In this document: one piece after another, positions 13,651 through 20,768 of the stretch | Layout of the letters: every line of letters starts with the position of its first letter | Numbering within the stretch: position 1 is the first letter of the stretch | NCBI GenBank assembly: GCA_964480695.1 | Contig: CAYZPO010000015.1 | Location: 1-21,142 of the forward strand | DNA: 21,142 nt | DNA from: CAZDDW01 sp964480695 | GTDB lineage: Bacteria; Patescibacteriota; Patescibacteriia; UBA9934; CAZDDW01 | Direction: 5' to 3' | The notes under the pieces: generated by a model | Told to the model about the DNA's origin: nothing | Seen by the model: the letters and a program-made list of their open reading frames with translations, nothing else | The model's database searches: none | Made by a program: the position numbers and the translations under genes

Positions 13651-14769
13651 ATGCAGAAGCACAGAATGACCTGGGTGGTCTTTGTCCTGATAACCCTGTT
13701 CCTGACCAGCTGTCATCAAGCGGACGACGACTTCCCTACTGGTGACGACGATGTTGCCAGCGATGATGATGACGACACTGTCGGAGACGACGACTCGAAC
13801 CCGAGTGATGACGATGACGACATCACGTCTGACGATGATGATGTTGTCTCGGACGACGACTCCGGAGACGACGATGCTACTGGGGATGATGACGATACGG
13901 TCGGTGACGATGACTCGGCAGAGCCCGCAGACGACGATGACTCGGTGCAAGACGATGACGATTCTGGAGACAACGACAGCGCTGGAGATGATGATGATTC
14001 AGCTCAAGGGGACGACGATGACTCAGCCTTGGGCGATGATGACGATACGGTCGGTGACGATGACACTGTTGGGGATGACGATGATGACACTGTTGCACCT
14101 GCGCTCATGGTCGCTCTGGTCGACACCGGCAGTTCTGGCGTCAGTGAAATCGAGACCACTCTGATCGGGGCTGGTCACACCGTTGTCCGGCTGGACTACG
14201 GCACAGTAGAGACAGGGATCGATCCTAGCTTCGATCTACTGATCTACCCTGGCAGCATCAGTGGTGTCTGGGCCGTATACAAATATACGTTGATGGCCAC
14301 ATCCATCCGCAACTTCGTCTCCAATGGCGGTGGCTTCATCGGCATCTGCGGCGGCGCTATCGTGGGATCAGAAGATCTGGTCTATAACGGAATCACACTC
14401 CCAGGAGTGATGATCGGTTTACTCGAGGTCGAAGCGACCTGGTACAGCGATTGGGCTGCCTACGTTGGCAACATGATCTCGATGCAATTCGAAGTCGCAG
14501 TGGCCCACCCGATCTTGACCGGACTGTTGGTCGGTGACCCCTTCACCGGTGACTACGCCGGAGGCCCAACCCTATCTGGTACCAATGCCGATTTCGTCTT
14601 GGACTATGACGAGGATCTAGATCCAAGCCTGGCCGGGCATAACATCAACGGCGACGGAGCCTTGGTCGCTGGATATTACGGCCTTGGTCGAGTGGTTCTG
14701 AGCGCGATCCACCCTGAGTACAACTACCCAGATCTACTCCTCTCCTATGTAGAATGGGTTCGCCCATAA
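13651..14769 (+). CDS. Asp-rich lipoprotein with a C-terminal class I glutamine-amidotransferase-like (BPL_N type) domain
   Basis: A 372-aa predicted lipoprotein. The signal peptide ends in a classical lipobox, LTSC with Cys21. Residues about 25-147 are a low-complexity tract of DDDD, DDDS and GDDDDTVG units, probably an extended Ca2+-binding spacer. Residues about 151-372 resemble the BPL_N / GATase1-like fold: strand LMVALVD, FDLLIYPGS, nucleophile elbow GGGFIGICGGA with Cys233, and GRVVLSAIHPEYNY with His354 and Glu356, so a Cys-His-Glu triad is in place. The reaction is unknown. DDDDS-repeat lipoproteins are common in Myxococcota and relatives (recalled knowledge), so transfer is possible. 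AAAGGA at 13640-13645 precedes the ATG; a perfect terminator follows. Confidence 0.88.
   Translation: MQKHRMTWVVFVLITLFLTSCHQADDDFPTGDDDVASDDDDDTVGDDDSNPSDDDDDITSDDDDVVSDDDSGDDDATGDDDDTVGDDDSAEPADDDDSVQDDDDSGDNDSAGDDDDSAQGDDDDSALGDDDDTVGDDDTVGDDDDDTVAPALMVALVDTGSSGVSEIETTLIGAGHTVVRLDYGTVETGIDPSFDLLIYPGSISGVWAVYKYTLMATSIRNFVSNGGGFIGICGGAIVGSEDLVYNGITLPGVMIGLLEVEATWYSDWAAYVGNMISMQFEVAVAHPILTGLLVGDPFTGDYAGGPTLSGTNADFVLDYDEDLDPSLAGHNINGDGALVAGYYGLGRVVLSAIHPEYNYPDLLLSYVEWVRP
13724..14094 (+). repeat. Low-complexity GAY (Asp) repeat tract
   Basis: The DNA is almost entirely GAC/GAT codons interspersed with Ser, Gly, Thr, Val and Ala codons. One 30-nt segment is exactly duplicated (13885-13914 and 14035-14064), showing recent expansion by duplication. 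Such tracts are prone to length change and assembly error. Confidence 0.85.
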
Positions 14770-14772
14770 AAC

Positions 14773-14820
14773 AGACCCACGCCCTTCTCCGGCGTGGGTC
14801 TAACACTTTTTTATTATAAT
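14773..14820. terminator. Bidirectional terminator between the Asp-rich lipoprotein gene and murB
   Basis: Perfect 11-bp stem AGACCCACGCC (14773-14783) / GGCGTGGGTCT (14791-14801), a T run on the plus side and GTTTTA on the minus side, placed between converging genes. Confidence 0.9.
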
Positions 14821-14823
14821 ATT

Positions 14824-15705
14824 TTATATTCTAATATACCGAACCTCCTCTTCAAGTTGAACCCCACATTCATCACGAACATTCATTTTGATCAAACTAA
14901 TTAGTTGTAGGATGTGATCAGCAGTAGCTGTCCCGTCATTTAAAATAAAATTGGCATGCAGCATGGAAACTGAGGCACCACCAATAGTTCTCCCTTTAAG
15001 ACCTGAGAGATCAATCAAACGACCAGCTGAATCACCTTCAGGATTTTTAAACACACATCCAGCACAAGCAGATCCAAGCGGTTGTGATTCTTTACGTTTC
15101 TTTTGACAGGTATATATTTTAGTTTCAATCTGTTCTGGATCACCTGGTGTGAGTTTAAAGGTCACTTCAAGGATAATCTTGTCTGAGCCTTTTAAAATGC
15201 TGTGACGGTAGCCAAAATCAAGGTCTTGAGCCATCAGAACCTGAGACTTGCCTGCCTGCCGAAGCCTTGGCGAAGGCGGGTCACTTGCAACTTGCAACTC
15301 CTCCACCACTTGCGACATCTCCCCATCGAAACATCCAGCGTTTCCAATAATTGCCCCACCGATCGTTCCTGGAATAGTTATGGCCCATTCCATTCCGGTC
15401 AGGCCGGCCTTAACTGCGGCTTGGGCAACCATTGAGGTCAAAGCTCCGGCTCCAGCAGTAATTCGGTCGTCTTCGACTTTGATCTCACGATTCGCCATTT
15501 TAATCACTAGCCCATCATATCCAGAATCAGCAACTAAAACATTTGTTCCACTACCAATAACAACAAACTCAAGGCTGTTGGCCCGAGCATATTCCAAAGC
15601 TTCAATCACCTCATCCGAGCTTGTGGCTTCAACAAAAAATTTGGCTGGTCCTCCAACCCGCCAGGTCGAATGTTTAGACAAAGGCTCGTTTTCTATTATT
15701 TGCAT
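14824..15705 (-). CDS. murB: UDP-N-acetylenolpyruvoylglucosamine reductase
   Basis: MurB is a flavoenzyme that uses NADPH to reduce the enolpyruvyl group of UDP-GlcNAc-enolpyruvate to UDP-MurNAc, the second committed step of peptidoglycan synthesis. In the 293-aa product, FAD-binding motifs are clear: STWRVGGPA (13-21), VIGSGTNVLV (49-58), IPGTIGGAIIGNAG (111-124). FKNPEG (219-224) and the catalytic Glu region LEEEVRYI (284-291) follow. The residue usually serine before FKNP is Cys217 (AGCVFKNP). Residues about 141-153 (SDPPSPRLRQAGK) are extra, encoded by a palindromic repeat. The gene overlaps the end of murC by 10 nt, so translation is probably coupled, and no Shine-Dalgarno is visible. 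Confidence 0.95.
   Translation of the reverse strand: MQIIENEPLSKHSTWRVGGPAKFFVEATSSDEVIEALEYARANSLEFVVIGSGTNVLVADSGYDGLVIKMANREIKVEDDRITAGAGALTSMVAQAAVKAGLTGMEWAITIPGTIGGAIIGNAGCFDGEMSQVVEELQVASDPPSPRLRQAGKSQVLMAQDLDFGYRHSILKGSDKIILEVTFKLTPGDPEQIETKIYTCQKKRKESQPLGSACAGCVFKNPEGDSAGRLIDLSGLKGRTIGGASVSMLHANFILNDGTATADHILQLISLIKMNVRDECGVQLEEEVRYIRI
15248..15300. repeat. Palindromic repeat inserted in frame in murB
   Basis: CCTGCC-GAA-GCC and GGC-GAA-GGCGGG form an imperfect hairpin (15255-15280), followed by a tandem CTTGCAA duplication (15284-15297). It encodes the extra loop DPPSPRLRQAG before the MAQDLDFGYR strand. It looks like a GC-rich dispersed repeat I associate with CPR genomes (recalled, not searched). 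Confidence 0.7.
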
Positions 15706-16970
15706 AAATTACGTGCTATTTGATCAATATCACCGGCCCCCATAATTATAACTATATCGTTAGACCTTACTCGTTCGCGCAGCATCTGTTCAGCCTCAGT
15801 CAGGTCAGATACATAAACGGCTTTTTGGTCCTTCATTGCTTCTACTAAATCTTTACTAGAAACACCCTCGTTCTTATCCCGACGACCAACCACGTCGTAA
15901 ATTTCTGACACGATCAGTTCGTCAGCTAACTCAAACGCTTCAACAAAATCATCAAACAATTCTCGAGTCCGCGCGTGCTGGTGTGGTTGAAAACAGACCA
16001 CGAGCCGTTGGTCAGAAAAATATTCTCGCGCCGCTTCTAAAGTTTTACGAATCGCTGTGGGATGATGGGCGTAGTCTGAAATGATTTGAGCACCTTTGAA
16101 TTCACCAACGCGCTCAAACCGGCGCCACACTCCTGGAGACTTGGACAAAGTCTGAACTGACACTTTCTGGTCGACCCCGAGCTTAGTCGCTGTAGTCAGA
16201 GCAGCCAAAGCGTTTGAAATATTAAATTCTCCTGGAACTTGTAATTTTAAATCCTCTAGCTTATCTTTGAGCGAATACAAAATGTCTTCAACAGCAACCT
16301 TGAGTTTCATAGATTCTGAATCATCAGCGTTGCGAACGACAAATCCATTTTTAGGAACTTGATTAACAAATTTTTGAAAAGTCTCACGGACATGATCTAG
16401 GTCGCGATAGTAATCAAGATGTTCAGCTTCGACATTGGTCAATACAACAATTTCTGGATGTAGCTCTAACATGTGTGCCATGTGCTCACAACCTTCAACC
16501 ACCAAATATTCGCTTTGACCAACTCGCAGGTTCCCTAATTCCCAACCAGGAACTTTAGTCCCGACAATAACGGTTGGATCAAAATCAGCGGCTTCGAGGA
16601 CTAATCCTAGCATGGCTGTGGTCGTGGACTTACCATGCGTCCCAGAAACTACGATTGTTTTATACTCCTGAGACAACTCGCCCAGGAATTCAAAATAAGA
16701 TAAGACCTTACTGGCCGCAACTCGTTCAGAATCGTCCTCAGGAACAGCCGAAGAGTAAATCACCAGATCAACATCAGCCACTAAAGCAGGATCGCTCCCA
16801 ACTAACACAGTAGCCCCGGCCTGCTCCAGCTCACGCAACGTATCTGAATCAACCACGTCAGAGCCAGACACTTTGATCCCTTTTTGCAATAACAATTTCC
16901 CTACTGCTGAGACTCCAATCCCGCCAGCTCCAATCAGATGAACTCTTTTAAGCTTATTTAAGATACTCAT
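15696..16970 (-). CDS. murC: UDP-N-acetylmuramate--L-alanine ligase
   Basis: MurC adds L-alanine to UDP-MurNAc, using ATP, in the cytoplasm. I start it at the ATG at 16968-16970 (424 aa); a longer frame to 17231 runs through a terminator and the neighbouring gene. Motifs in order: nucleotide-binding HLIGAGGIGVSAVG (11-24), ATP loop SGTHGKSTT (109-117), EGCEHM (159-164), EAEHLDYY (181-188), DYAHHPTAI (299-307). It is slightly shorter than typical MurC (about 450-480 aa). TACAAT lies only 6 nt before the ATG, so the mRNA is predicted leaderless. First gene of a murC-murB operon. Confidence 0.95.
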   Translation of the reverse strand: MSILNKLKRVHLIGAGGIGVSAVGKLLLQKGIKVSGSDVVDSDTLRELEQAGATVLVGSDPALVADVDLVIYSSAVPEDDSERVAASKVLSYFEFLGELSQEYKTIVVSGTHGKSTTTAMLGLVLEAADFDPTVIVGTKVPGWELGNLRVGQSEYLVVEGCEHMAHMLELHPEIVVLTNVEAEHLDYYRDLDHVRETFQKFVNQVPKNGFVVRNADDSESMKLKVAVEDILYSLKDKLEDLKLQVPGEFNISNALAALTTATKLGVDQKVSVQTLSKSPGVWRRFERVGEFKGAQIISDYAHHPTAIRKTLEAAREYFSDQRLVVCFQPHQHARTRELFDDFVEAFELADELIVSEIYDVVGRRDKNEGVSSKDLVEAMKDQKAVYVSDLTEAEQMLRERVRSNDIVIIMGAGDIDQIARNLCK

Positions 16971-16976
16971 ATATGT

Positions 16977-17006
16977 ATTGTAAACGAAAAAGGCCGGGTT
17001 TGTCAC
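16977..17006 (-). promoter_or_regulatory. murC promoter
   Basis: Minus strand GTGACA (17001-17006), 18-nt spacer, TACAAT (16977-16982), 6 nt before the ATG. The -35 sits inside the terminator hairpin of the upstream gene. Confidence 0.65.
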
Positions 17007-17028
17007 GTGATGGGACAAAGCCGGGCCT
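16987..17028 (-). terminator. Terminator of the 369-aa orphan gene
   Basis: On the minus strand AGGCCCGGCTTTGTC and GACAAACCCGGCCT (17014-17028 with 16991-17004, one bulge and one mismatch) are followed by TTTTTCG. It directly follows the stop codon. Confidence 0.85.
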
Positions 17029-18138
17029 CTAAAAGGAGTGGCGAACGAGCTGGACCGCACGGTTGTCGACCGTGTTGTCGACCTTGTTGTATCGGAGCTG
17101 TCCGTCTGAGAGCAGGTGTAGGTTCCAGATCTGGGCTGCTTGTTCCAGGACCTGGCCCTGGGCGTCGCGCAGCTGGTACTTGCCTCGACTGGTCTGCTCA
17201 ACAAAGAAAACGTTCTTCCCCTGCGAATCAACCACAGCTTCGGTCACCTGAGACCCAGCGGACAACTTGATCTTTTCCCCGTTGGGCATCAAGACCGTTG
17301 GGACCAACTGCTCTGTTACTTCACGGAAAGGCGACACGCGATTGGCCAAGGAAGACATGACCGCCTCGAGCTGGAGTGAACCAACTCGCAAACGGATGAT
17401 CTCTTCACCAAGGCGTAGGATCCGTTCTGGGTCCTCGGCGGTTATGAAGAAGACTGCACAGTGACTACCTGTCTCTGACCAGAAGACCTGACGGAGCTTA
17501 CAGAAGCCAGAGTGTAGTTGATGAACAGCATGTCCCAGATCCTCGCCCCAGGAAGACTCGACCAAAAGGAATCTGCGGAATGGGTAGCGATACTGATGGG
17601 GTCCGGTGTAATCCGGCTGTACCACCAGGATGAAGGCTGATTCGTCAGGAGCAGCGCTGGAATCATTGATCAAGCCGCTCAACTGATGATGGTGCTCTTC
17701 GTTCTTGACTAGCCAAGAACCTTGCTGCCAGGTGAACGAGGTGTTCATTCCGAGCCAGGAAACGTCGAAGTCCTCAGCCACGCACGGCAGCCGAGAAGAT
17801 CGTTCCGGCCGAACGTATGGCTCACGTCTCCAGATCTCTCCGGTCATTGCCCTGACGTAGAAACGTTGGGCATCATCAGGAAACTGTATGTCCTGACCGA
17901 TGATGATTGCGTCATATCGCGTCACGTCCTCGATCCTGACCGTTCCAAAGATCGGTATCTCAACTCCGCTGGACGGGCCTTGGGAGTGAATGAGACGCAT
18001 GTGACCCTGTTGGGTTGATGGGGTCACCAGAGCTAGGTGTTGTCCGTTTTCGCTAGCGCCCAGCCGATTCTGGCTGCGCAGCCGAACGATCTCTTGGACC
18101 GAAACACACGACGGTAACTCGATTGCCTGAGTTGTCAT
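17029..18138 (-). CDS. Unrecognised 369-aa protein
   Basis: No family is recognised. I start it at the ATG at 18136-18138 (MTTQAIELPSCVSVQEIVRLRSQ) because AAAGGA (18146-18151 on the minus strand) is 7 nt upstream; a frame to 18174 starts within the leader. There is no signal peptide or span. The sequence is rich in short beta-like segments (AIIIGQDIQFP, RFYVRAMTGEIWRREP, SAFILVVQPDYTG, FRRFLLVESSWGEDLG, HCAVFFITAEDPERILRLGEEIIRL, NVFFVEQTSRGKYQLRDAQGQ, IWNLHLLSDGQLRYN). The repeated strand-turn units near the C-terminus could be blade-like, but this is a guess. GC-rich codons, own promoter and terminator, divergent from glyA. Confidence 0.82.
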   Translation of the reverse strand: MTTQAIELPSCVSVQEIVRLRSQNRLGASENGQHLALVTPSTQQGHMRLIHSQGPSSGVEIPIFGTVRIEDVTRYDAIIIGQDIQFPDDAQRFYVRAMTGEIWRREPYVRPERSSRLPCVAEDFDVSWLGMNTSFTWQQGSWLVKNEEHHHQLSGLINDSSAAPDESAFILVVQPDYTGPHQYRYPFRRFLLVESSWGEDLGHAVHQLHSGFCKLRQVFWSETGSHCAVFFITAEDPERILRLGEEIIRLRVGSLQLEAVMSSLANRVSPFREVTEQLVPTVLMPNGEKIKLSAGSQVTEAVVDSQGKNVFFVEQTSRGKYQLRDAQGQVLEQAAQIWNLHLLSDGQLRYNKVDNTVDNRAVQLVRHSF

Positions 18139-18188
18139 GGTCCTATCCTTTCGAACCCCCCGAAAAAATAACAATTTGGGGAACTCTT

Positions 18189-18217
18189 AAATTAATATAA
18201 CAAATCGAATTTGTCAA
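18189..18217 (-). promoter_or_regulatory. Promoter of the 369-aa gene
   Basis: Minus strand perfect TTGACA (18212-18217), 17-nt spacer, TAATTT (18189-18194), 50 nt before the ATG. The -35 overlaps by five bases the TTGTCA of the divergent glyA promoter. Confidence 0.65.
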
Positions 18218-18239
18218 GACCAGCCCGAGGCGGTACAAT
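18211..18239 (+). promoter_or_regulatory. glyA promoter
   Basis: TTGTCA (18211-18216), 17-nt spacer, TACAAT (18234-18239), 10 nt before the ATG, so the expected leader is only a few nucleotides. Confidence 0.8.
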
Positions 18240-18249
18240 ATCCAACGTT

Positions 18250-19494
18250 ATGAAAAATCTTCGACAATATGATCCTGACCTAGCTGACATGCTTAAAGCT
18301 GAGCTTAAACGGCAGGAAGAAGGCCTAGAACTGATCCCTTCTGAAAACTTTGTTTCTTTGCCTGTGTTAGAGGCTTTGGGCTCGGTCGCGACCAATAAAT
18401 ATTCTGAGGGTTATCCTGGAAAACGATATTATGGCGGTTGCGAACACATCGACGATATCGAACGCCTTTGTCGTAAACGAGCCAAAAAATTATTTGGAGC
18501 AGAGCGGGCAAATGTTCAACCGCTTTCTGGAGCTCCGGCCAACATTGCTGTTTACTCTGCATTACTTGAACCTGGTGACACTGTTCTTGGGATGGACCTA
18601 TCGCATGGAGGTCATTTGACTCATGGGCATCCAGTCACCTACATGGCTCAACTATATAATTTCGTTCGCTACAAAACAGATGCTAACGGCTTGATTGATT
18701 ATGACAACTTGCGCGAAATGGCTTTGGAACATAAACCAAAATTAATTCTTGTGGGATACTCTGCATACTCGCGTGATATTGATTATGAACGAGTCCAACA
18801 GATCGCTGATGAGGTCAAAGTTCTGACCATGGCTGACATAGCCCACATCGCTGGATTGATCGCTGCTGGTGAAATGAATAATCCTGTACCGATCTTTGAT
18901 GTGGTTACAACTACGACCCATAAAACTTTACGTGGACCACGTGGCGGAATGATTCTATCTAAAAAAGAACATGCGCCTGCGATCAACAAAGCAGTCTTCC
19001 CTGGTTTGCAAGGTGGACCACATGAAAATAATATTGCAGCAAAGGCTGTGGCTTTTAAAGAAGCTCTGGCTCCAGAGTTCAAAGAATATGCTCGGCAGAT
19101 TAAATTGAATGCTAAAGTACTGGAAGAAGAATTTCGAACTCGCGGGTACAAGCTCTGCTTTGGTGGTACTGACAATCACCTACTCTTAATGGATGTAACT
19201 CCAAAGGGTGTTTCCGGGCAAGAGGCTTCTGAGGCCCTTGATCTAGCAGGGATCACTGTGAACAAAAATATGATCCCAGACGATCCTCGTTCTCCAATGG
19301 ATCCTTCAGGAATTCGTTTGGGAACTCCAGCGATCACAACTCGCGGAATGAAAGAACCTGAAATGAAACAGATCGCAGCTTGGATTGATGAAGCAATCAT
19401 GAATCATAAAGACGAGGCCAAGCTGGTAGAAATAAAAAATCAGGTCAAAGACCTGACCACCAAGTTCCCACTGTATCCGGAGTTGGAATATTAG
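18250..19494 (+). CDS. glyA: Serine hydroxymethyltransferase
   Basis: GlyA is a pyridoxal-phosphate enzyme that interconverts serine and glycine while charging tetrahydrofolate with a one-carbon unit. The 414-aa product has the family's usual length and motifs: LIPSENFVS near residue 23, the substrate loop YSEGYPGKRYYGGCEHID (about 53-70), MADIAHIAGLI (about 194-204), and the PLP lysine Lys225 in TTTTHKTLRGPRGG. The start is the ATG at 18250 (MKNLRQYDPDL); an upstream TTG at 18211 is the -35 box itself and is not a start. No Shine-Dalgarno. Followed by its own terminator, then folD, which uses the product of this enzyme. Confidence 0.97.
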   Translation: MKNLRQYDPDLADMLKAELKRQEEGLELIPSENFVSLPVLEALGSVATNKYSEGYPGKRYYGGCEHIDDIERLCRKRAKKLFGAERANVQPLSGAPANIAVYSALLEPGDTVLGMDLSHGGHLTHGHPVTYMAQLYNFVRYKTDANGLIDYDNLREMALEHKPKLILVGYSAYSRDIDYERVQQIADEVKVLTMADIAHIAGLIAAGEMNNPVPIFDVVTTTTHKTLRGPRGGMILSKKEHAPAINKAVFPGLQGGPHENNIAAKAVAFKEALAPEFKEYARQIKLNAKVLEEEFRTRGYKLCFGGTDNHLLLMDVTPKGVSGQEASEALDLAGITVNKNMIPDDPRSPMDPSGIRLGTPAITTRGMKEPEMKQIAAWIDEAIMNHKDEAKLVEIKNQVKDLTTKFPLYPELEY

Positions 19495-19510
19495 GGTCAA
19501 AATAGAGAGG

Positions 19511-19537
19511 AATGACACCCGGCAGAGTGTCATTTTT
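19511..19537 (+). terminator. glyA terminator
   Basis: Perfect 8-bp stem AATGACAC / GTGTCATT with an 8-nt loop, then TTT. The folD -35 begins 3 nt later. Confidence 0.85.
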
Positions 19538-19540
19538 GGG

Positions 19541-19569
19541 TTGTCAAAATAGCCTAAATCATGTATACT
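19541..19569 (+). promoter_or_regulatory. folD promoter
   Basis: TTGTCA (19541-19546), 17-nt spacer, TATACT (19564-19569), only 8 nt before the ATG; a leaderless mRNA is predicted. Confidence 0.8.
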
Positions 19570-19577
19570 CCTGACCT

Positions 19578-20396
19578 ATGGCAACTATTATTGATGGAAA
19601 AGCTATTGCGGCAGAGATTCGGCAAGAGGTTAAGCAGCGCGTTAAAGATTCCGCGGTCCGACCAGGACTGGCCGTGATTTTGGTTGGCTCTGATCCAGCC
19701 TCACACTGTTACGTTGGACTGAAGCAAAAGGCATGTGTTGAAGTTGGGATCAATTCTGAGTTGTATTTATATTTTGCTAGCGAACCAGAAGAAAAAATCA
19801 TTAACAAGATCAAGGAGTTAGATGCCCGAGATGACATTCATGGAATCCTAGTTCAGTTCCCGCTTCCTAATCAGGACGAAGACAAGGTGGTCGCTGCTAT
19901 TGATCCAAAGAAAGACGTTGACGGTTTTCATCCTGAGAACCTAAAGTTGCTTGATGCAGACAAGATGCAATTGCTCTCACCAGTCGCTCTTGGCGTAAAC
20001 AAACTGATCGAATCAACCAACCGTCCGATCGGTGGGCTCAAAGCCACAATCGTTAGTTCAGAACTCTTTGCCCGACCAATCAAGCACCTACTCGAAGAAC
20101 AACAGGCCGAAGCTCAAGTTGTGTCACCGGACGCCCCAGACTTAGCTGAACAAACTAAAAACGCTGACATTCTAGTCGTCGCTGTAGGTCGACCTGGATT
20201 AATCACCGGTTCTATGGTTAAACCAGGAGCCATCGTGATTGATGTAGGTACGACCCGCGTCGACGGCAAAGTTGTCGGTGACGTCCATTTCGAAAGCGTA
20301 GACCCGGTTGCCGGCTGGCTCACCCCTGTCCCAGGCGGTGTTGGACCAATGACCGTGGCCTACTTACTTGTCAACGTATTAAAGGCAGCAAGTTGA
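19578..20396 (+). CDS. folD: FolD-family methylenetetrahydrofolate dehydrogenase/cyclohydrolase, atypical cofactor loop
   Basis: FolD oxidises 5,10-methylene-THF with NAD(P)+ and hydrolyses the product to 10-formyl-THF. The 272-aa protein keeps the folate-site residues: Tyr45 and Lys49 (YVGLK), Gln93 (VQFPLP), and Asp113/Asp115 (KKDVDGFHPEN), and the C-terminal TPVPGGVGPMT. It lacks two normally conserved elements: the PCTPxG loop is LSPVALGV (133-140), and the Rossmann GRSxxVGxP loop is SSELFARP (160-167). NADP binding may therefore be altered. The ATG lies 8 nt after the -10 without Shine-Dalgarno. It follows glyA and is followed after 28 nt by a zinc-ribbon gene that may be co-transcribed. 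Confidence 0.92.
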   Translation: MATIIDGKAIAAEIRQEVKQRVKDSAVRPGLAVILVGSDPASHCYVGLKQKACVEVGINSELYLYFASEPEEKIINKIKELDARDDIHGILVQFPLPNQDEDKVVAAIDPKKDVDGFHPENLKLLDADKMQLLSPVALGVNKLIESTNRPIGGLKATIVSSELFARPIKHLLEEQQAEAQVVSPDAPDLAEQTKNADILVVAVGRPGLITGSMVKPGAIVIDVGTTRVDGKVVGDVHFESVDPVAGWLTPVPGGVGPMTVAYLLVNVLKAAS

Positions 20397-20424
20397 AGCT
20401 GGTTATTATCAGGGGAGATGCAAA

Positions 20425-20640
20425 GTGGAAATCTGTGGTAAATGTGGTGCTACCAACTATGGCATTGGTCTCTTGTGTGGTGAATGCGGCCATGTCTTAG
20501 ATCCTTTCCCTCAACCGGACGACATCGGAGTCCTGCTTGAAGAACTTGAAGGTGCTGTCTTCACTGATGACAGACACCCTGCTCCACCTCGCAGCCGCTC
20601 CACTCCGATCATCCGCCTGGTCTCTGACGAGTCCTTCTGA
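20425..20640 (+). CDS. Small zinc-ribbon protein
   Basis: A 71-aa product starting at GTG, chosen because AGGGGAG at 20411-20417 is 7 nt upstream; the nearby ATG at 20418 opens only a seven-codon frame. Residues 1-23 form a zinc ribbon with Cys4, Cys7, Cys18 and Cys21 (CGKCGA ... CGECGH). The remainder is acidic then Pro/Arg-rich (LLEELEGAVFTDD, HPAPPRSRSTPIIR) and likely disordered. No separate promoter is clear, so it may be read from folD. The function is unknown; such ribbons bind RNA, DNA or protein partners. GC-rich codon use groups it with the orphan genes. Confidence 0.8.
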   Translation: MEICGKCGATNYGIGLLCGECGHVLDPFPQPDDIGVLLEELEGAVFTDDRHPAPPRSRSTPIIRLVSDESF

Positions 20641-20658
20641 CAGCTGATTTCACTCTTA

Positions 20659-20697
20659 CCCCGAAACCCCACCCCTCTCAGCGGTTTCGGGGTTTCG
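20659..20697 (+). terminator. Terminator after the first zinc-ribbon gene
   Basis: Perfect 10-bp stem CCCCGAAACC (20659-20668) / GGTTTCGGGG (20683-20692), then TTTCGTCTTAT. Confidence 0.85.
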
Positions 20698-20715
20698 TCT
20701 TATCAATCACACTAT

Positions 20716-20744
20716 TTGACCAAGGGTGATTTTTTTGATAATAA
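20716..20744 (+). promoter_or_regulatory. Promoter of the second zinc-ribbon gene
   Basis: TTGACC (20716-20721), 17-nt spacer, TAATAA (20739-20744); GATAAT two bases earlier is an alternative -10. Confidence 0.6.
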
Positions 20745-20768
20745 GAAGTTAGGAACTGGAGAATCTAA

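Noticed and set aside
13724..14094. CRISPR-like or tandem repeat array
   Set aside because: The periodicity is codon-level Asp repeats within a coding gene, with no constant repeat/spacer pattern.
13615..14098. Ser-rich and His/Arg-rich frames opposite or shifted from the Asp tract
   Set aside because: They are the automatic other-frame readings of GAY repeats.
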